Assembly: GCA_014728295.1 (NCBI GenBank)
Contig: WJLW01000083.1
Location: forward strand, 213,860-248,862
Direction: 5' to 3'
DNA length: 35,003 bases
DNA from: Chitinivibrionales bacterium
Lineage (GTDB): Bacteria; Fibrobacterota; Chitinivibrionia; Chitinivibrionales; WJKA01
Both the position numbers and the translations under genes were made by a program. The notes beneath the pieces were generated by a model. That model searched no databases. It had not been told where the DNA came from and was given only the letters and a program-made list of their open reading frames with translations. Below are positions 1-7,829 of this stretch, piece after piece (position 1 is the first letter of the stretch; each line of letters starts with the position of its first letter).

Positions 1-478
1 TGGTTTTGTACCCGCGCTCGAAGTCAACCCAGCGTCCGATGCGATTGACGGTCCGTTCCCATTCCCGGGTATAGCGCAAAACGTTGGCCCGGCAGGTTTC
101 GTTAAATTTGTCAACACCATATTCGCGAATCTCCTTAACGGATGCAAGTCCCAGCTCTTTTTGCACCAGGCTTTCGATCGGCAGGCCGTGACAATCCCAG
201 CCAAATACCCGATTGACATAAAAGCCGCGCATCGTCCAGTAGCGCGGGACAATGTCCTTGAGTGTTCCCGCCAGCAGGTGCCCGTAGTGCGGCAGGCCGG
301 TTGCAAAGGGGGGGCCGTCAAAAAAAACATACTCCCGCTTGCCTTGTGATGCATCCAGGCTTTTTCGAAAAATATCGTTTTGCTGCCAGAAGTCAAGCAC
401 CTTGCGTTCGACTTCGGGAAATGAAACCTGGCTGCCCGCCGGTTCGAATCGGGCAACAGGCGCAGGTGTCGTTGTCAT
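1..478 (-). CDS. ileS: isoleucyl-tRNA synthetase, N-terminal part (runs off the window)
   Basis: Charges tRNA-Ile with isoleucine in the cytoplasm. About 159 N-terminal codons are present and the rest lies beyond base 1. The class I signature is visible: FDGPPFATGLPHYGH followed by LLAGTLKDIVPRY, with HYGH as the HIGH motif, then the conserved GWDCHGLPIE. The wording PPFATGLPHYGH is that of the eukaryote-like (type 2) IleS clade, not the E. coli type (PPYANGHIHLGH). Some members of that clade are known to tolerate mupirocin; resistance here is only inference. The ATG at 476-478 overlaps the TGA of the upstream phosphorylase gene as ATGA, so translation is probably coupled. Family assignment is essentially certain. 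Confidence 0.96.
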   Translation of the reverse strand, partial: MTTTPAPVARFEPAGSQVSFPEVERKVLDFWQQNDIFRKSLDASQGKREYVFFDGPPFATGLPHYGHLLAGTLKDIVPRYWTMRGFYVNRVFGWDCHGLPIESLVQKELGLASVKEIREYGVDKFNETCRANVLRYTREWERTVNRIGRWVDFERGYKT

Positions 479-1296
479 AATGCTTCCAGAACCTTTTTGA
501 TGAGGGTAACTAGCTGCGGTTCGGCGGCCGCGGCTGTGGCAATAATTTTGTTTATGTCGGCGCATTCGAGGCAATCGGGCAGGCAGGCATCGGTCACCAC
601 CGAAAGTCCCAGCACTTTGAGCCCGCAATGCACTGCGGCGATCACTTCGGGTACCGTGCTCATGCCGATCACATCCGCGCCCAGCGTTTTGAGCATGCGA
701 TATTCGGCCTTGGTTTCCAGACACGGACCGCTCATCGATGCATACACGCCCTGCTGCACGGCGATACGGTTGTGCAGGGCAACTTTTGCGGTGAGGTCGA
801 TAAGCTCCGGCGAGTAGGGCTGCGACATATCCGGATACCGGGGGCCGATGCGATTGTCATTGGGCCCGATAAGCGGATTGACGCTCAACAGATTGATATG
901 GTCGGTAATTATCATAAGTGTTCCGGGGGGCATGAGCGGATTGATGCCGCCGCACGCATTCGAAACAAACATGGTATCGATATTCATGAACTTCATCACA
1001 CGCACCGGAAAGACGATTTGCTGCATGGTGTAGCCTTCGTAATAGTGATACCGTCCCTGCATGGCAATGACTTTTTTGCCGGAAACGGTCCCGATCAGCA
1101 ATTTTCCGGCGTGATTTTCGACCGTTGATTCTGGAAAATAGGGTATGTCGGTATAATTCAACTCGGTCTGCACATCGATGGCGCCGGCAAGCTTGCCCAG
1201 GCCGGTCCCCAGAATGATGCCGATCTCCGGCTGAATCCGACATTTGCCTTCGATATATTTTCTGGCTTCCTGAATCATGTCAAATGTCTTGTCCAT
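475..1296 (-). CDS. punA: purine nucleoside phosphorylase (trimeric type)
   Basis: Phosphorolysis of purine (deoxy)nucleosides to base and (deoxy)ribose 1-phosphate, for purine salvage. About 273 residues, the normal length of the trimeric PNP family. Visible motifs are ILGTGLG (phosphate loop), ENHAGKL, GRYHYYEGY, FVSNACGGIN, SGPCLETKAEYR and GMSTVPEV. The base-contacting position that is Asn in human PNP (ITNKV) is Asp here (VVTDACLPD), a form I associate with several Bacteroidota-like enzymes and one that may alter base preference. The start at 1296 is preferred because AAGG lies 7 nt upstream; in-frame ATGs at 1311 and 1302 are alternatives. The gene lies between yggU and ileS and overlaps ileS by 4 nt. 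Confidence 0.93.
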   Translation of the reverse strand: MDKTFDMIQEARKYIEGKCRIQPEIGIILGTGLGKLAGAIDVQTELNYTDIPYFPESTVENHAGKLLIGTVSGKKVIAMQGRYHYYEGYTMQQIVFPVRVMKFMNIDTMFVSNACGGINPLMPPGTLMIITDHINLLSVNPLIGPNDNRIGPRYPDMSQPYSPELIDLTAKVALHNRIAVQQGVYASMSGPCLETKAEYRMLKTLGADVIGMSTVPEVIAAVHCGLKVLGLSVVTDACLPDCLECADINKIIATAAAAEPQLVTLIKKVLEAL

Positions 1297-1326
1297 GGTC
1301 ATGCCTTTCATGGTCGATGTGTCTGC

Positions 1327-1605
1327 CTAAAGGGTGAGGGCCTTCAGCTTGTGGTGCACTGCATCAGGGCTCAGGCCGGTTATTTTTATTATTTTGATTC
1401 GGGCTTTACCGCCGCGAATGATTTCGATATTCGATTGAGCGATACGCAGCCACGTGCTCAGCAGTTTGCAAAGATAGGCGTTCGCCTTGCCGTCCACCGG
1501 CAAAGCCGTGATCGCCAGTTCGATGCGCTCGGCGGATACGCATATCAGTCGGTCTTTTTTCGCACGGGGTTTAAGCTTGATTTCCAGCGTGCACGATACC
1601 GTCAT
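1327..1605 (-). CDS. yggU: DUF167 / YggU family protein
   Basis: Small conserved protein of 92 residues, the usual size of the DUF167 (YggU/C15orf40) family, whose biochemical role is not established. The family core is clear: IKLKPRAKKD near the N-terminus, the hallmark PVDGKANAYLCKLLS, then an I-x-I-I-x-G-G-K-A-R-x-K segment (IEIIRGGKARIK). The ATG at 1605 sits 2 nt after the divIVA stop with no Shine-Dalgarno of its own, so it is probably translated by coupling. In many bacteria yggU travels with yggT and yggS, both present just upstream, which supports the call. Confidence 0.9.
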   Translation of the reverse strand: MTVSCTLEIKLKPRAKKDRLICVSAERIELAITALPVDGKANAYLCKLLSTWLRIAQSNIEIIRGGKARIKIIKITGLSPDAVHHKLKALTL

Positions 1606-1607
1606 GG

Positions 1608-2168
1608 CTACACAATAATCTCACCGGAATCGTTGGGATCAAGATCGACATTGCCGGGGCTTGATGACTGCGAAGAATGCGTCGCATCCTCTTCGTTGAG
1701 TTCCCCAGCATCTTTGAGATCCCCGCTGATTGTCTGCAGCAGCTCCAGTTGCGTTTTGAGCATAGCCCTGAAGCGCGACAAAAAACTGTCCCGGTGATTT
1801 TTCAGCGATGCCAGCTCCGCCTCGAGGTTGTGGACCCGCGTCCGGGATTCATCTTCGTATGCATTGGCGCGAACCTGCGCGTCCTTGATTATCAGCTCGG
1901 CCTCTTTCTGGGCATTCAGCCGCGCCTCGTCGGTCGCCTTCTGGGCGGTCAGCAATGCCTGGTTCATGGTTGCTTCAATTTTTTTGAACGATTCGAGTTT
2001 GTCTTCCGTAGCTTTGAGCGTAGTCGCAAGTTCATCTTTCTGGCGCAGCAAGGTTTCGGTCTGATCGGCCACCTGGGCCAGAAAACTGGATACCTGGTCA
2101 GGATCGTAGCCGCCAAACGACTTTTTGCGAAAAGCCATCTTTCGAATATCCAACGGTGAAATTATCAT
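1608..2168 (-). CDS. divIVA: DivIVA-domain coiled-coil protein
   Basis: 186 residues. The N-terminus matches the membrane-binding DivIVA domain: SPLDIRKMAFRKKSFGGYDPDQVSSFL at residues 4-30, including the GYD-x-x-x-V-x-x-FL signature. A long coiled coil follows (about residues 31-150, rich in Glu/Lys/Leu/Ala heptads), then an acidic Ser-rich tail. DivIVA proteins sense negative membrane curvature at poles and septa; that role here is inference. Shine-Dalgarno AAGGA lies about 8 nt before the ATG. Placement beside yggT, yggS and ileS parallels the Firmicutes ylmE-ylmG-divIVA-ileS neighbourhood. The exact partner protein cannot be told. Confidence 0.9.
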   Translation of the reverse strand: MIISPLDIRKMAFRKKSFGGYDPDQVSSFLAQVADQTETLLRQKDELATTLKATEDKLESFKKIEATMNQALLTAQKATDEARLNAQKEAELIIKDAQVRANAYEDESRTRVHNLEAELASLKNHRDSFLSRFRAMLKTQLELLQTISGDLKDAGELNEEDATHSSQSSSPGNVDLDPNDSGEIIV

Positions 2169-2222
2169 GAGCAGGTCCTTCCTTTGTCAAGATCGAATTC
2201 TCAGACGGTTATGCAGCAATGG

Positions 2223-2462
2223 CTAAAAAGCAAACATCCGCAAGAGTAATTCCAGAATAAGAAACACGATAAGCGGCGAGAAATCCAGTCCCATCCGGTT
2301 TGCCGGGAGTATTTTGCGAACCGGCTCCAGCACCGGATCGGTCAATTGATTAATCCAGCGCATAAACGGATGATGCGGATCGGCCTGAATCCACGAACTC
2401 ACCACCTTGATGAGCAAAACTATTTCGTACAGCCTGATTACATAGGCAATGAATTGAAACAT
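2223..2462 (-). CDS. yggT: YggT family integral membrane protein
   Basis: About 79 residues from the ATG at 2462. Two hydrophobic segments are visible: residues 2-22 (FQFIAYVIRLYEIVLLIKVV) and the C-terminal stretch beginning SPLIVFLILELLL. Between them lies the family motif with PFMRWINQLTDPVLEPVRKILP, the YggT/YlmG signature (P-x-x-R-x-I-x-P). Members act in membrane or envelope homeostasis and osmotic response, with an incompletely known mechanism. The start is chosen because its ATG overlaps the TAA of yggS (TAATG), with AGG about 8 nt upstream. Neighbours yggS and divIVA fit the conserved cluster. Confidence 0.9.
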   Translation of the reverse strand: MFQFIAYVIRLYEIVLLIKVVSSWIQADPHHPFMRWINQLTDPVLEPVRKILPANRMGLDFSPLIVFLILELLLRMFAF

Positions 2463-3148
2463 TACGCATACCTGCTTCCTACCAGCGATGAGCCGATTCT
2501 CACCATCGTAGCACCTTCGGCGACGGCCCACTCGAAATCATTGCTCATGCCCATTGACAGATGAGGATTGGGAACCAGATGGCGAATGCGCTCGCTACAG
2601 TTTCTCAGGAGTGCAAACGCAGCCCGTGTCTCTCTCTCACCGCCCGATAAGGGTCCGATAGTCATGAGTCCCCGCAGATCAAGTGAGGCGCTCGCGGCAA
2701 CATACTCACACAGCTCACTACACTCCCGGGGAGAGCAGCCCGATTTTGACGGCTCGCCGGAAGTGTTGACCTGCACCAGTGCATTGATTGGCTGCGATGA
2801 CGCTTCGATACGTTTTTCTATGCCATCGACCAGCTTACGCCGGTCAATTGACTGAATCCAGGAGACGTACGGCAAAACCTTGTTGATTTTGTTCGTCTGC
2901 AACGGCCCGACCAGGTGCAGGGTAAACTCGCCGCGCAGATGCGGCGCTTTCTGTTCAATTTCTTGAACCCGGTTTTCGCCAATCTGCGTGATTTGGGCAT
3001 CCAGCACGGCCTGCACCGTTTCAATCGGATGCACCTTGGTGACCGCAACCACGGTTACTTGTTCGGATGAGCGGCCTGACGCACTGCATACGGAATGGAT
3101 TTTTTCACAAATCGACTCGTAATGCCGCCTAATCTCGTCTTTGAGCAT
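2462..3148 (-). CDS. yggS: PLP homeostasis protein YggS/PROSC
   Basis: 228 residues, the usual length. Binds pyridoxal 5'-phosphate in an alanine-racemase-like TIM barrel and controls PLP and amino acid balance; no racemase activity is expected. The PLP lysine lies in VVAVTKVHP. Further family motifs are IGENRVQE, HLVGPLQTNK, VNTSGEPSKSG and the C-terminal LSMGMSNDFEWAVAEG followed by TMVRIGSSLVG. It is the first gene of the minus-strand block ending in ileS. No good Shine-Dalgarno precedes the ATG; the upstream region is AT-rich (TTATTATATACATAG), so a promoter close to the start is plausible but not clear-cut. Confidence 0.93.
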   Translation of the reverse strand: MLKDEIRRHYESICEKIHSVCSASGRSSEQVTVVAVTKVHPIETVQAVLDAQITQIGENRVQEIEQKAPHLRGEFTLHLVGPLQTNKINKVLPYVSWIQSIDRRKLVDGIEKRIEASSQPINALVQVNTSGEPSKSGCSPRECSELCEYVAASASLDLRGLMTIGPLSGGERETRAAFALLRNCSERIRHLVPNPHLSMGMSNDFEWAVAEGATMVRIGSSLVGSRYA

Positions 3149-3395
3149 ACTAGTGTAGTAATCTCTATGTATATAATAAAGCTTCTAAAAATAATTAGTT
3201 CCGGTGCACCGGGCGCCAATTTTGCAGATCGCTCCCACAAAAACGGGCATCCCAATGCGTAGTTTCATGCATACTCATGGATTCCAGTCGTCACGGGAAT
3301 GACGCGATAACCAGATGTGCCCACGGCTTCACAACAACAAGGCAAGCATCGCTGCTGCAGGGTATTTTACTACTGTACTCAGCGAAAGCAGGCAT
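3149..3395. other. divergent intergenic region with palindromes
   Basis: Separates the minus-strand yggS block from a plus-strand gene. It holds AT-rich, promoter-like sequence next to yggS (3160-3200), a perfect 12-bp palindrome CCGGTGCACCGG at 3201-3212, and at about 3279-3304 a degenerate version of the common intergenic hairpin GGATTCC...GGGAATGACG, where ATTCC/GGAAT and CGTCA/TGACG can pair alternatively. Bases 3151-3166 (CTAGTGTAGTAATCTC) resemble the terminal repeat of the element at 26060-26225. No gene is supported here. Confidence 0.5.
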
Positions 3396-4742
3396 ATGTT
3401 TTTCAGATCGGTAACTTTGGCATTTGCCACCATGGTTGTATCCGCATCACCTCAGGATCACGCCATCGGACTGGCTTTTCCGCTATTCGATTACCCCGAG
3501 AATACACCGCAAACCTATCATCTTCCGTCAATGAGCCAATCCCTGGAATTAAGCAAATCATTCTACCAGGGAACTCACTACCTCATCGATAAGGCATTTA
3601 CTAATCCGAAATATGCCTGGCTTGAGCTTGCTGCGGAATTGTCCTTCGATCTGCTTTCGCTCTACCTGCCATTCGGCGACAGTTGGCTGCACGAGGAGTG
3701 GCACCGCTCGGTCCTGGCCTACCACGGCATTGACAGTTTCAATGAAATCTACCTGTTCAGGCTCTTCTCCCCCGCCATTTCGGTGAGCCGCGTTGCCGAT
3801 GTCGATCTCATTGGCTTGAAAGCAAATCATCCAGCCGATATGATCCGGCTGCACGCGGCCGGCATCGAGGGGCAGTATGCACATCTCAATGGTCTGGCGC
3901 AGGAACGATTCTTTTTTGACAAAAACCACTACGGCCGTGTCTTCAACCTTGCACTGGCGATCAACTCTATATTCTATGTACTGCTGAGCACGACGCAGTA
4001 TGCCGATAATTTAGCGGCCGATTTTCTCGAAGAAGAGGGACGCGACATCGGCGATCGCGATTTCACCGGCTGGGATTTTACCGCCTGGGTGTATGATCTG
4101 TTTCGACCGGAGGAGCCCTACCAGGCGCGCGGCATACATCCTTCAGGAGTGGGCATCAATCGCTACATCACGACTGATGATCTCACGGGAAAGGAAATCC
4201 GCTTCCTGCGAATGCAGGGAGCGCTGGCACTGCTTAACCTGGCCGATCCGCATCTCTATGGATTCAACGGCATTGATCAGTTCGAAGCTTCCTGGCAATG
4301 GTATGCTCGTCACCTGCTTACTTCATTCGGCTATACCGTCGATATCACCACGCTCTGTAAACTCAATCACTACAACCTGCTGCTGACCCTCCACAATCAG
4401 GCCAATCACCACCGGTATTTTCCGGGCCTCACGCTGGCGGTGTTTGAGCTGCCGCTTGGCGGCGATGCAGAGGGGCCCGGGCTCGTTGTTGACGCTTCGG
4501 CGGGTATCTCTCTGCAGCCGGCCAATCAGCGCTTTCATTCAACCGACTATGCGGGGATATATACGGTAGAAGCCAGACTGCGCGGCTACGTTACGCCCAT
4601 GCTCGGGGGATTTATCGCCGCAGGCTATAAAAGCGCCGGCTGGCGCATGGGCTATCCCACGGTCGAGAAGATGGGACGAATGTCCGTTGGAGTAAGCTGT
4701 AGTTTCAACTCTTCCGGCGCATCAGCCACACGACCAGAATGA
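3396..4742 (+). CDS. predicted membrane/envelope protein with HExxH motif, unknown function
   Basis: 448 residues from the ATG at 3396, where a short signal-like N-terminus begins (MFFRSVTLAFATMVVSAS); the reading frame is open further upstream but that extension looks non-coding. Not recognised as a known family. Residues 99-103 are HEEWH, a textbook HExxH zinc-metallopeptidase motif, directly after a hydrophobic stretch (about 78-95). A second hydrophobic segment lies near residues 183-202, preceded by a possible third ligand region (HAAGIEGQ, 153-160). The C-terminal 80 residues alternate like beta strands (RLRGYVTPMLGGFIAAGY) and end near an aromatic residue. It could be a membrane-embedded protease or an outer-membrane protein; function is not assigned. 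Its 3' end overlaps the convergent gene by 38 bp. Confidence 0.8.
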   Translation: MFFRSVTLAFATMVVSASPQDHAIGLAFPLFDYPENTPQTYHLPSMSQSLELSKSFYQGTHYLIDKAFTNPKYAWLELAAELSFDLLSLYLPFGDSWLHEEWHRSVLAYHGIDSFNEIYLFRLFSPAISVSRVADVDLIGLKANHPADMIRLHAAGIEGQYAHLNGLAQERFFFDKNHYGRVFNLALAINSIFYVLLSTTQYADNLAADFLEEEGRDIGDRDFTGWDFTAWVYDLFRPEEPYQARGIHPSGVGINRYITTDDLTGKEIRFLRMQGALALLNLADPHLYGFNGIDQFEASWQWYARHLLTSFGYTVDITTLCKLNHYNLLLTLHNQANHHRYFPGLTLAVFELPLGGDAEGPGLVVDASAGISLQPANQRFHSTDYAGIYTVEARLRGYVTPMLGGFIAAGYKSAGWRMGYPTVEKMGRMSVGVSCSFNSSGASATRPE

Positions 4743-5016
4743 GCGCGGCGATTGACATAATAAACACCGAAACGGGAACGACGCCGTTTTTCTTGTCCTC
4801 ACCCTCAAAAGCATCCGGCTCATTCGCAGGCGGCGCATCCGGCCTGGTATTGGTGACCGGCTTACGTTCCACAGGTGCAGGCTCCCGGGCGGGTTCGCTT
4901 GCTTCAACCGCATTTCCGGCCTGACTTTTGTGATAGCGACAGTAACCGTTGTCCAGGTTTGTCGTTATTTTGCAGGGTTCTCCCGATTTGGTAATTCCTT
5001 TGCATTGCGTATCCAT
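4705..5016 (-). CDS. small Cys/His-knuckle protein with C-terminal membrane anchor
   Basis: 103 residues from the ATG at 5016, which has AAGGTGG 5 nt upstream; a GTG at 5025 is less likely. Residues 1-30 contain QCKGITKSGEPCK...GYCRYH, the C-x8-C-xn-C-x3-H pattern of the DUF5763-type short metal-binding knuckle. A Pro/Glu/Ala-rich linker follows (about 31-78), then a single hydrophobic helix (VVPVSVFIMSIAALILVVWL) and a basic RRKS end. Predicted topology: knuckle and linker on one side of the inner membrane, tail-anchored. The gene starts 40 nt after ilvE on the same strand and may be cotranscribed. Function unknown. Confidence 0.75.
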   Translation of the reverse strand: MDTQCKGITKSGEPCKITTNLDNGYCRYHKSQAGNAVEASEPAREPAPVERKPVTNTRPDAPPANEPDAFEGEDKKNGVVPVSVFIMSIAALILVVWLMRRKS

Positions 5017-5056
5017 AATTTCCACCTTACTAATTGAGACACAAAGAATCCGCCAC

Positions 5057-6085
5057 TCATCTATGCCGCACTGCCTGCTCCATCCAGTTGTGCGGATCGT
5101 CTATGTCTCCGTATTGAATATCCTGGATGGTATTGTACAATTTCGTCAATGTTTCCCCGGCTTGGCCTGCTTCCCCGAAGGTGTATGTCTTATCGCGGTG
5201 CGTAATCGAATATATGGGAGTAATGACCGCGGCGGTGCCGCATGCTCCGGCCTCTTTGAACAATTCGCATTCATCAATTTTTACCGGGCGTCGTTCAACT
5301 TCCATACCGAAATCCGCAGCAAGTTGCTGCAGGCTTTTGTTGGTTATGCTGGGCAATACGGTTGTTGAATCCGGGGTGACGTAGGTATTGGCCTGCGTAA
5401 TGCCGAAAAAATTCGATGTGCCGAATTCGTCAATGTAATTGCGCGTAGCCGAATCAAGGTACAAGGCAATTGGATATCCCTGCTTCTTGATTATCATATC
5501 GGGATAAAGTGCGGAAGCGTAATTTCCGGCAACCTTGACATTTCCGACACCCAGCGGGGCGGCGCGATCGAATTCATCGTGCACTTTTGCCTTGACCGGA
5601 TAGAATCCGTCTTTGTAGTAGGGGCCGACCGGCATAACCAGCACCAGCAGTGCAAAATCCTCAGACGGCTGCAATCCAATGCGTGGCGTCGTACCGATCA
5701 GTAACGGTCTGACGTACAAACTTGCACCGGTGCCATAGGGGGGCACAAATTCACGGTTTTTTTCGATAGCCAGTTTCACGGCTTCAATGAAAAGCTCTTC
5801 CGGAGGCGGCGCCATAACCAGTCGCTTTGCGGAATTGATCATGCGCTGTGCATTTTCCCGGGGACGGAACAGCGCGGTCGTTCCATCTTTCCGATTGAAT
5901 GCCTTCATCCCCTCAAAACAGGCCTGTCCGTAGTGAAGCGGCGTTGCACCGATATGCAACGATAGGTACGGTTCGCTGCAGACCTGCAGCTCACCCCAGC
6001 TTCCATTTTTGTACTCGGCATGTACATGGAAGTTCGTCTGCATATACTCAAAGCCGAGATTTCGCCAATCGATTGATGGTGCCAT
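5057..6085 (-). CDS. ilvE: branched-chain amino acid aminotransferase
   Basis: Last step of Ile, Val and Leu synthesis: transfers the amino group from glutamate to branched 2-oxo acids, PLP-dependent, cytoplasmic. About 342 residues, fold-type IV, of the longer eukaryote-like BCAT subgroup. Motifs include HYGQACFEGMKAF, LYVRPLLIGT, the PLP-lysine segment GVGNVKVAGNYA, and YIDEFGTSNFFGI. The start at 6085 is chosen because AAGGA lies 10 nt upstream; the ATG at 6094 is only 1 nt from it. It is the last pathway gene of the operon, 80 nt after cimA. Confidence 0.94.
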   Translation of the reverse strand: MAPSIDWRNLGFEYMQTNFHVHAEYKNGSWGELQVCSEPYLSLHIGATPLHYGQACFEGMKAFNRKDGTTALFRPRENAQRMINSAKRLVMAPPPEELFIEAVKLAIEKNREFVPPYGTGASLYVRPLLIGTTPRIGLQPSEDFALLVLVMPVGPYYKDGFYPVKAKVHDEFDRAAPLGVGNVKVAGNYASALYPDMIIKKQGYPIALYLDSATRNYIDEFGTSNFFGITQANTYVTPDSTTVLPSITNKSLQQLAADFGMEVERRPVKIDECELFKEAGACGTAAVITPIYSITHRDKTYTFGEAGQAGETLTKLYNTIQDIQYGDIDDPHNWMEQAVRHR

Positions 6086-6165
6086 AGCTTTCATTTCCTT
6101 TATCGTATACCGGTTGATGAGCGGTGCAACCCGCCAAAGCGGACTGCTATAAAATAGTATGATGA

Positions 6166-7746
6166 CTATTTTTTTCCGTGTGTTCGCGCATCCTTCATAA
6201 GCTTGTACTCTAGACTGTCGACCAGTGCCAGCCAGGCTGCTTCGATAATATTGGTCGAAACGCCTATCGTACCCCAGCGCTCGATGCCGTCCGAAGATTC
6301 GATGAGCACGCGCACTTTGGCTGCCGTACCCTCTTTTTCGTCAAGTACGCGCACCTTGAAATCTTCGAGATGCACCTCTTTGAGCGATGGGTAGAATTTC
6401 ATCAGCGCTTTGCGAAGTGCATTATCCAGGGCATTCACCGGCCCGTCTCCTTCGGCGGCGGTGTGCTCAAAGTCTTTGCCCTTTTGCAATTTGATGGTCG
6501 CTTCGGAAAAAAGCTCGCCGTTTTCGCGCTTTTCCTCTATAACGCGAAAGCCTTTGAGCCGGAACGCTGCCTCGAACATACCAAGCATCTCACAAGCCGC
6601 AAGTTCAAAAGACGCATCGGCTGCTTCGTACTGATATCCATTGGCTTCCTGCTTCTGAATATGGTGCAACAGCTCCCCAACGAGCGGATCCTTTTTATCG
6701 AGCCCCGGCTTGATTGTTTTGAGCTTTTCGAGTATGGTGCCCGAACCGGCCTGGTCGGATACGACAAAATGCCGGTCTGCGCCGATACACGCGGGGTCGA
6801 TGTGTTCAAACGACAAGCGGTTCTTGCGCACACCGTCGGCATGTGTCCCGGCCTTGTGAGAAAAGGCCGCCTCACCAACATAGGGCAAACGGATATTGTG
6901 CCCGATGTTGAGAATTTCACTGACATACACAGAAATGGGGACCAGCGATTTCAACTGCTGCTCGGTGATGACGGCGTGGCCTTTCTTAATTTGCAATCCC
7001 GGAATCAACGTGCATAAATTGGCGTTGCCGCTCCGCTCGCCGACACCATTGATCGTACCTTGCACCTGTACCGCACCGAGGCTGACGGCAATAAATGAAT
7101 TTGCGTCGGCGCACCCGGCATCATTGTGCGTGTGAATACCCAGCGGCGCAGCAACGCGCTCGGATACCCCGCCAAAGACTTCAGTCATCTCACCGGGCAT
7201 CATGCCGCCGTTGGTATCGCACAAGACAAGACAATCGGCCCCGCCCTGCCAGGCGGCGTCCAGCGTTTTGAGTGCATATTCTCCATTGTGCAGATAGCCG
7301 TCGAAAAAATGCTCAGCATCATAAATGACTTCATCAAAATGGCGCTTGAGATAGGCCACGGTCTCGGCAATCATATCAAGATTTTCAGTCAGCGAGGCAC
7401 GGATGACTTCCTTGACATGCAAGTCCCAGGTTTTGCCGAATATGCAGGCAACCGGCGCTTCGCTTTTGACCAGTTGGCGTATCAATGCATCCTTGCTGCA
7501 GATTTCTCCTTTGCGACGGGTACTGCCAAAAACAGACACGCGCGACTTCAGCGACATCGAAGCCACCCGGCGAAAATACTCTTTGTCAATATCATTGCCG
7601 GGCGTAGGCCAGCCGCCCTCAATGTAGTGGACACCCAGATCGTTCAGCTTTTCGGTGATATGCAGCTTGTCATTAACCGACAAACTGATGCCCAGGGCCT
7701 GATTTCCGTCGCGTAGGGTCGTATCGTAAACGCTTACCTTCTGCAC
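6166..7746 (-). CDS. cimA: (R)-citramalate synthase
   Basis: Condenses pyruvate with acetyl-CoA to (R)-citramalate, the entry to threonine-independent isoleucine synthesis. 526 residues, typical of the long CimA family. The N-terminal DRE-TIM barrel shows VYDTTLRDGNQALGISLS, IEGGWPTPGN, CDTNGGMMP, the metal-binding HTHNDAGCA and GVGERSGNAN, then FSHKAGTHADGV. The C-terminal part (about 380-520) is the LeuA-type allosteric dimer domain, probably an isoleucine sensor. The wording GGWPTPGN separates it from LeuA (AGFP). The start codon is GTG with GGAG 7 nt upstream. Its product needs LeuCD and LeuB; leuB lies just upstream, while leuCD are not in the window. Confidence 0.93.
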   Translation of the reverse strand: MQKVSVYDTTLRDGNQALGISLSVNDKLHITEKLNDLGVHYIEGGWPTPGNDIDKEYFRRVASMSLKSRVSVFGSTRRKGEICSKDALIRQLVKSEAPVACIFGKTWDLHVKEVIRASLTENLDMIAETVAYLKRHFDEVIYDAEHFFDGYLHNGEYALKTLDAAWQGGADCLVLCDTNGGMMPGEMTEVFGGVSERVAAPLGIHTHNDAGCADANSFIAVSLGAVQVQGTINGVGERSGNANLCTLIPGLQIKKGHAVITEQQLKSLVPISVYVSEILNIGHNIRLPYVGEAAFSHKAGTHADGVRKNRLSFEHIDPACIGADRHFVVSDQAGSGTILEKLKTIKPGLDKKDPLVGELLHHIQKQEANGYQYEAADASFELAACEMLGMFEAAFRLKGFRVIEEKRENGELFSEATIKLQKGKDFEHTAAEGDGPVNALDNALRKALMKFYPSLKEVHLEDFKVRVLDEKEGTAAKVRVLIESSDGIERWGTIGVSTNIIEAAWLALVDSLEYKLMKDARTHGKK

Positions 7747-7770
7747 GTTGTTTCTCCGTTTTAGAACAAA

Positions 7771-7794
7771 AGAGGCGCAACATGGTGCGCCTCC
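7771..7794 (-). terminator. hairpin with T-rich tail between leuB and cimA
   Basis: GAGGCGC (7772-7778) pairs with GCGCCTC (7787-7793), extendable by one A-T pair, with a 6-nt loop. On the minus strand it is followed by TCTTTTGTTCT. It looks like a weak intrinsic terminator or attenuating element that would lower cimA-ilvE expression relative to leuB. Confidence 0.5.
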
Positions 7795-7829
7795 TATAAT
7801 TAAAATATCTGTTCAATCGCCGCTGCCGT

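Noticed and set aside
434..454. GGTTCGAATC flanked by short complementary bases, resembling a tRNA T-arm
   Set aside because: It lies inside the ileS coding sequence and there is no acceptor stem, D-arm or anticodon arm around it.
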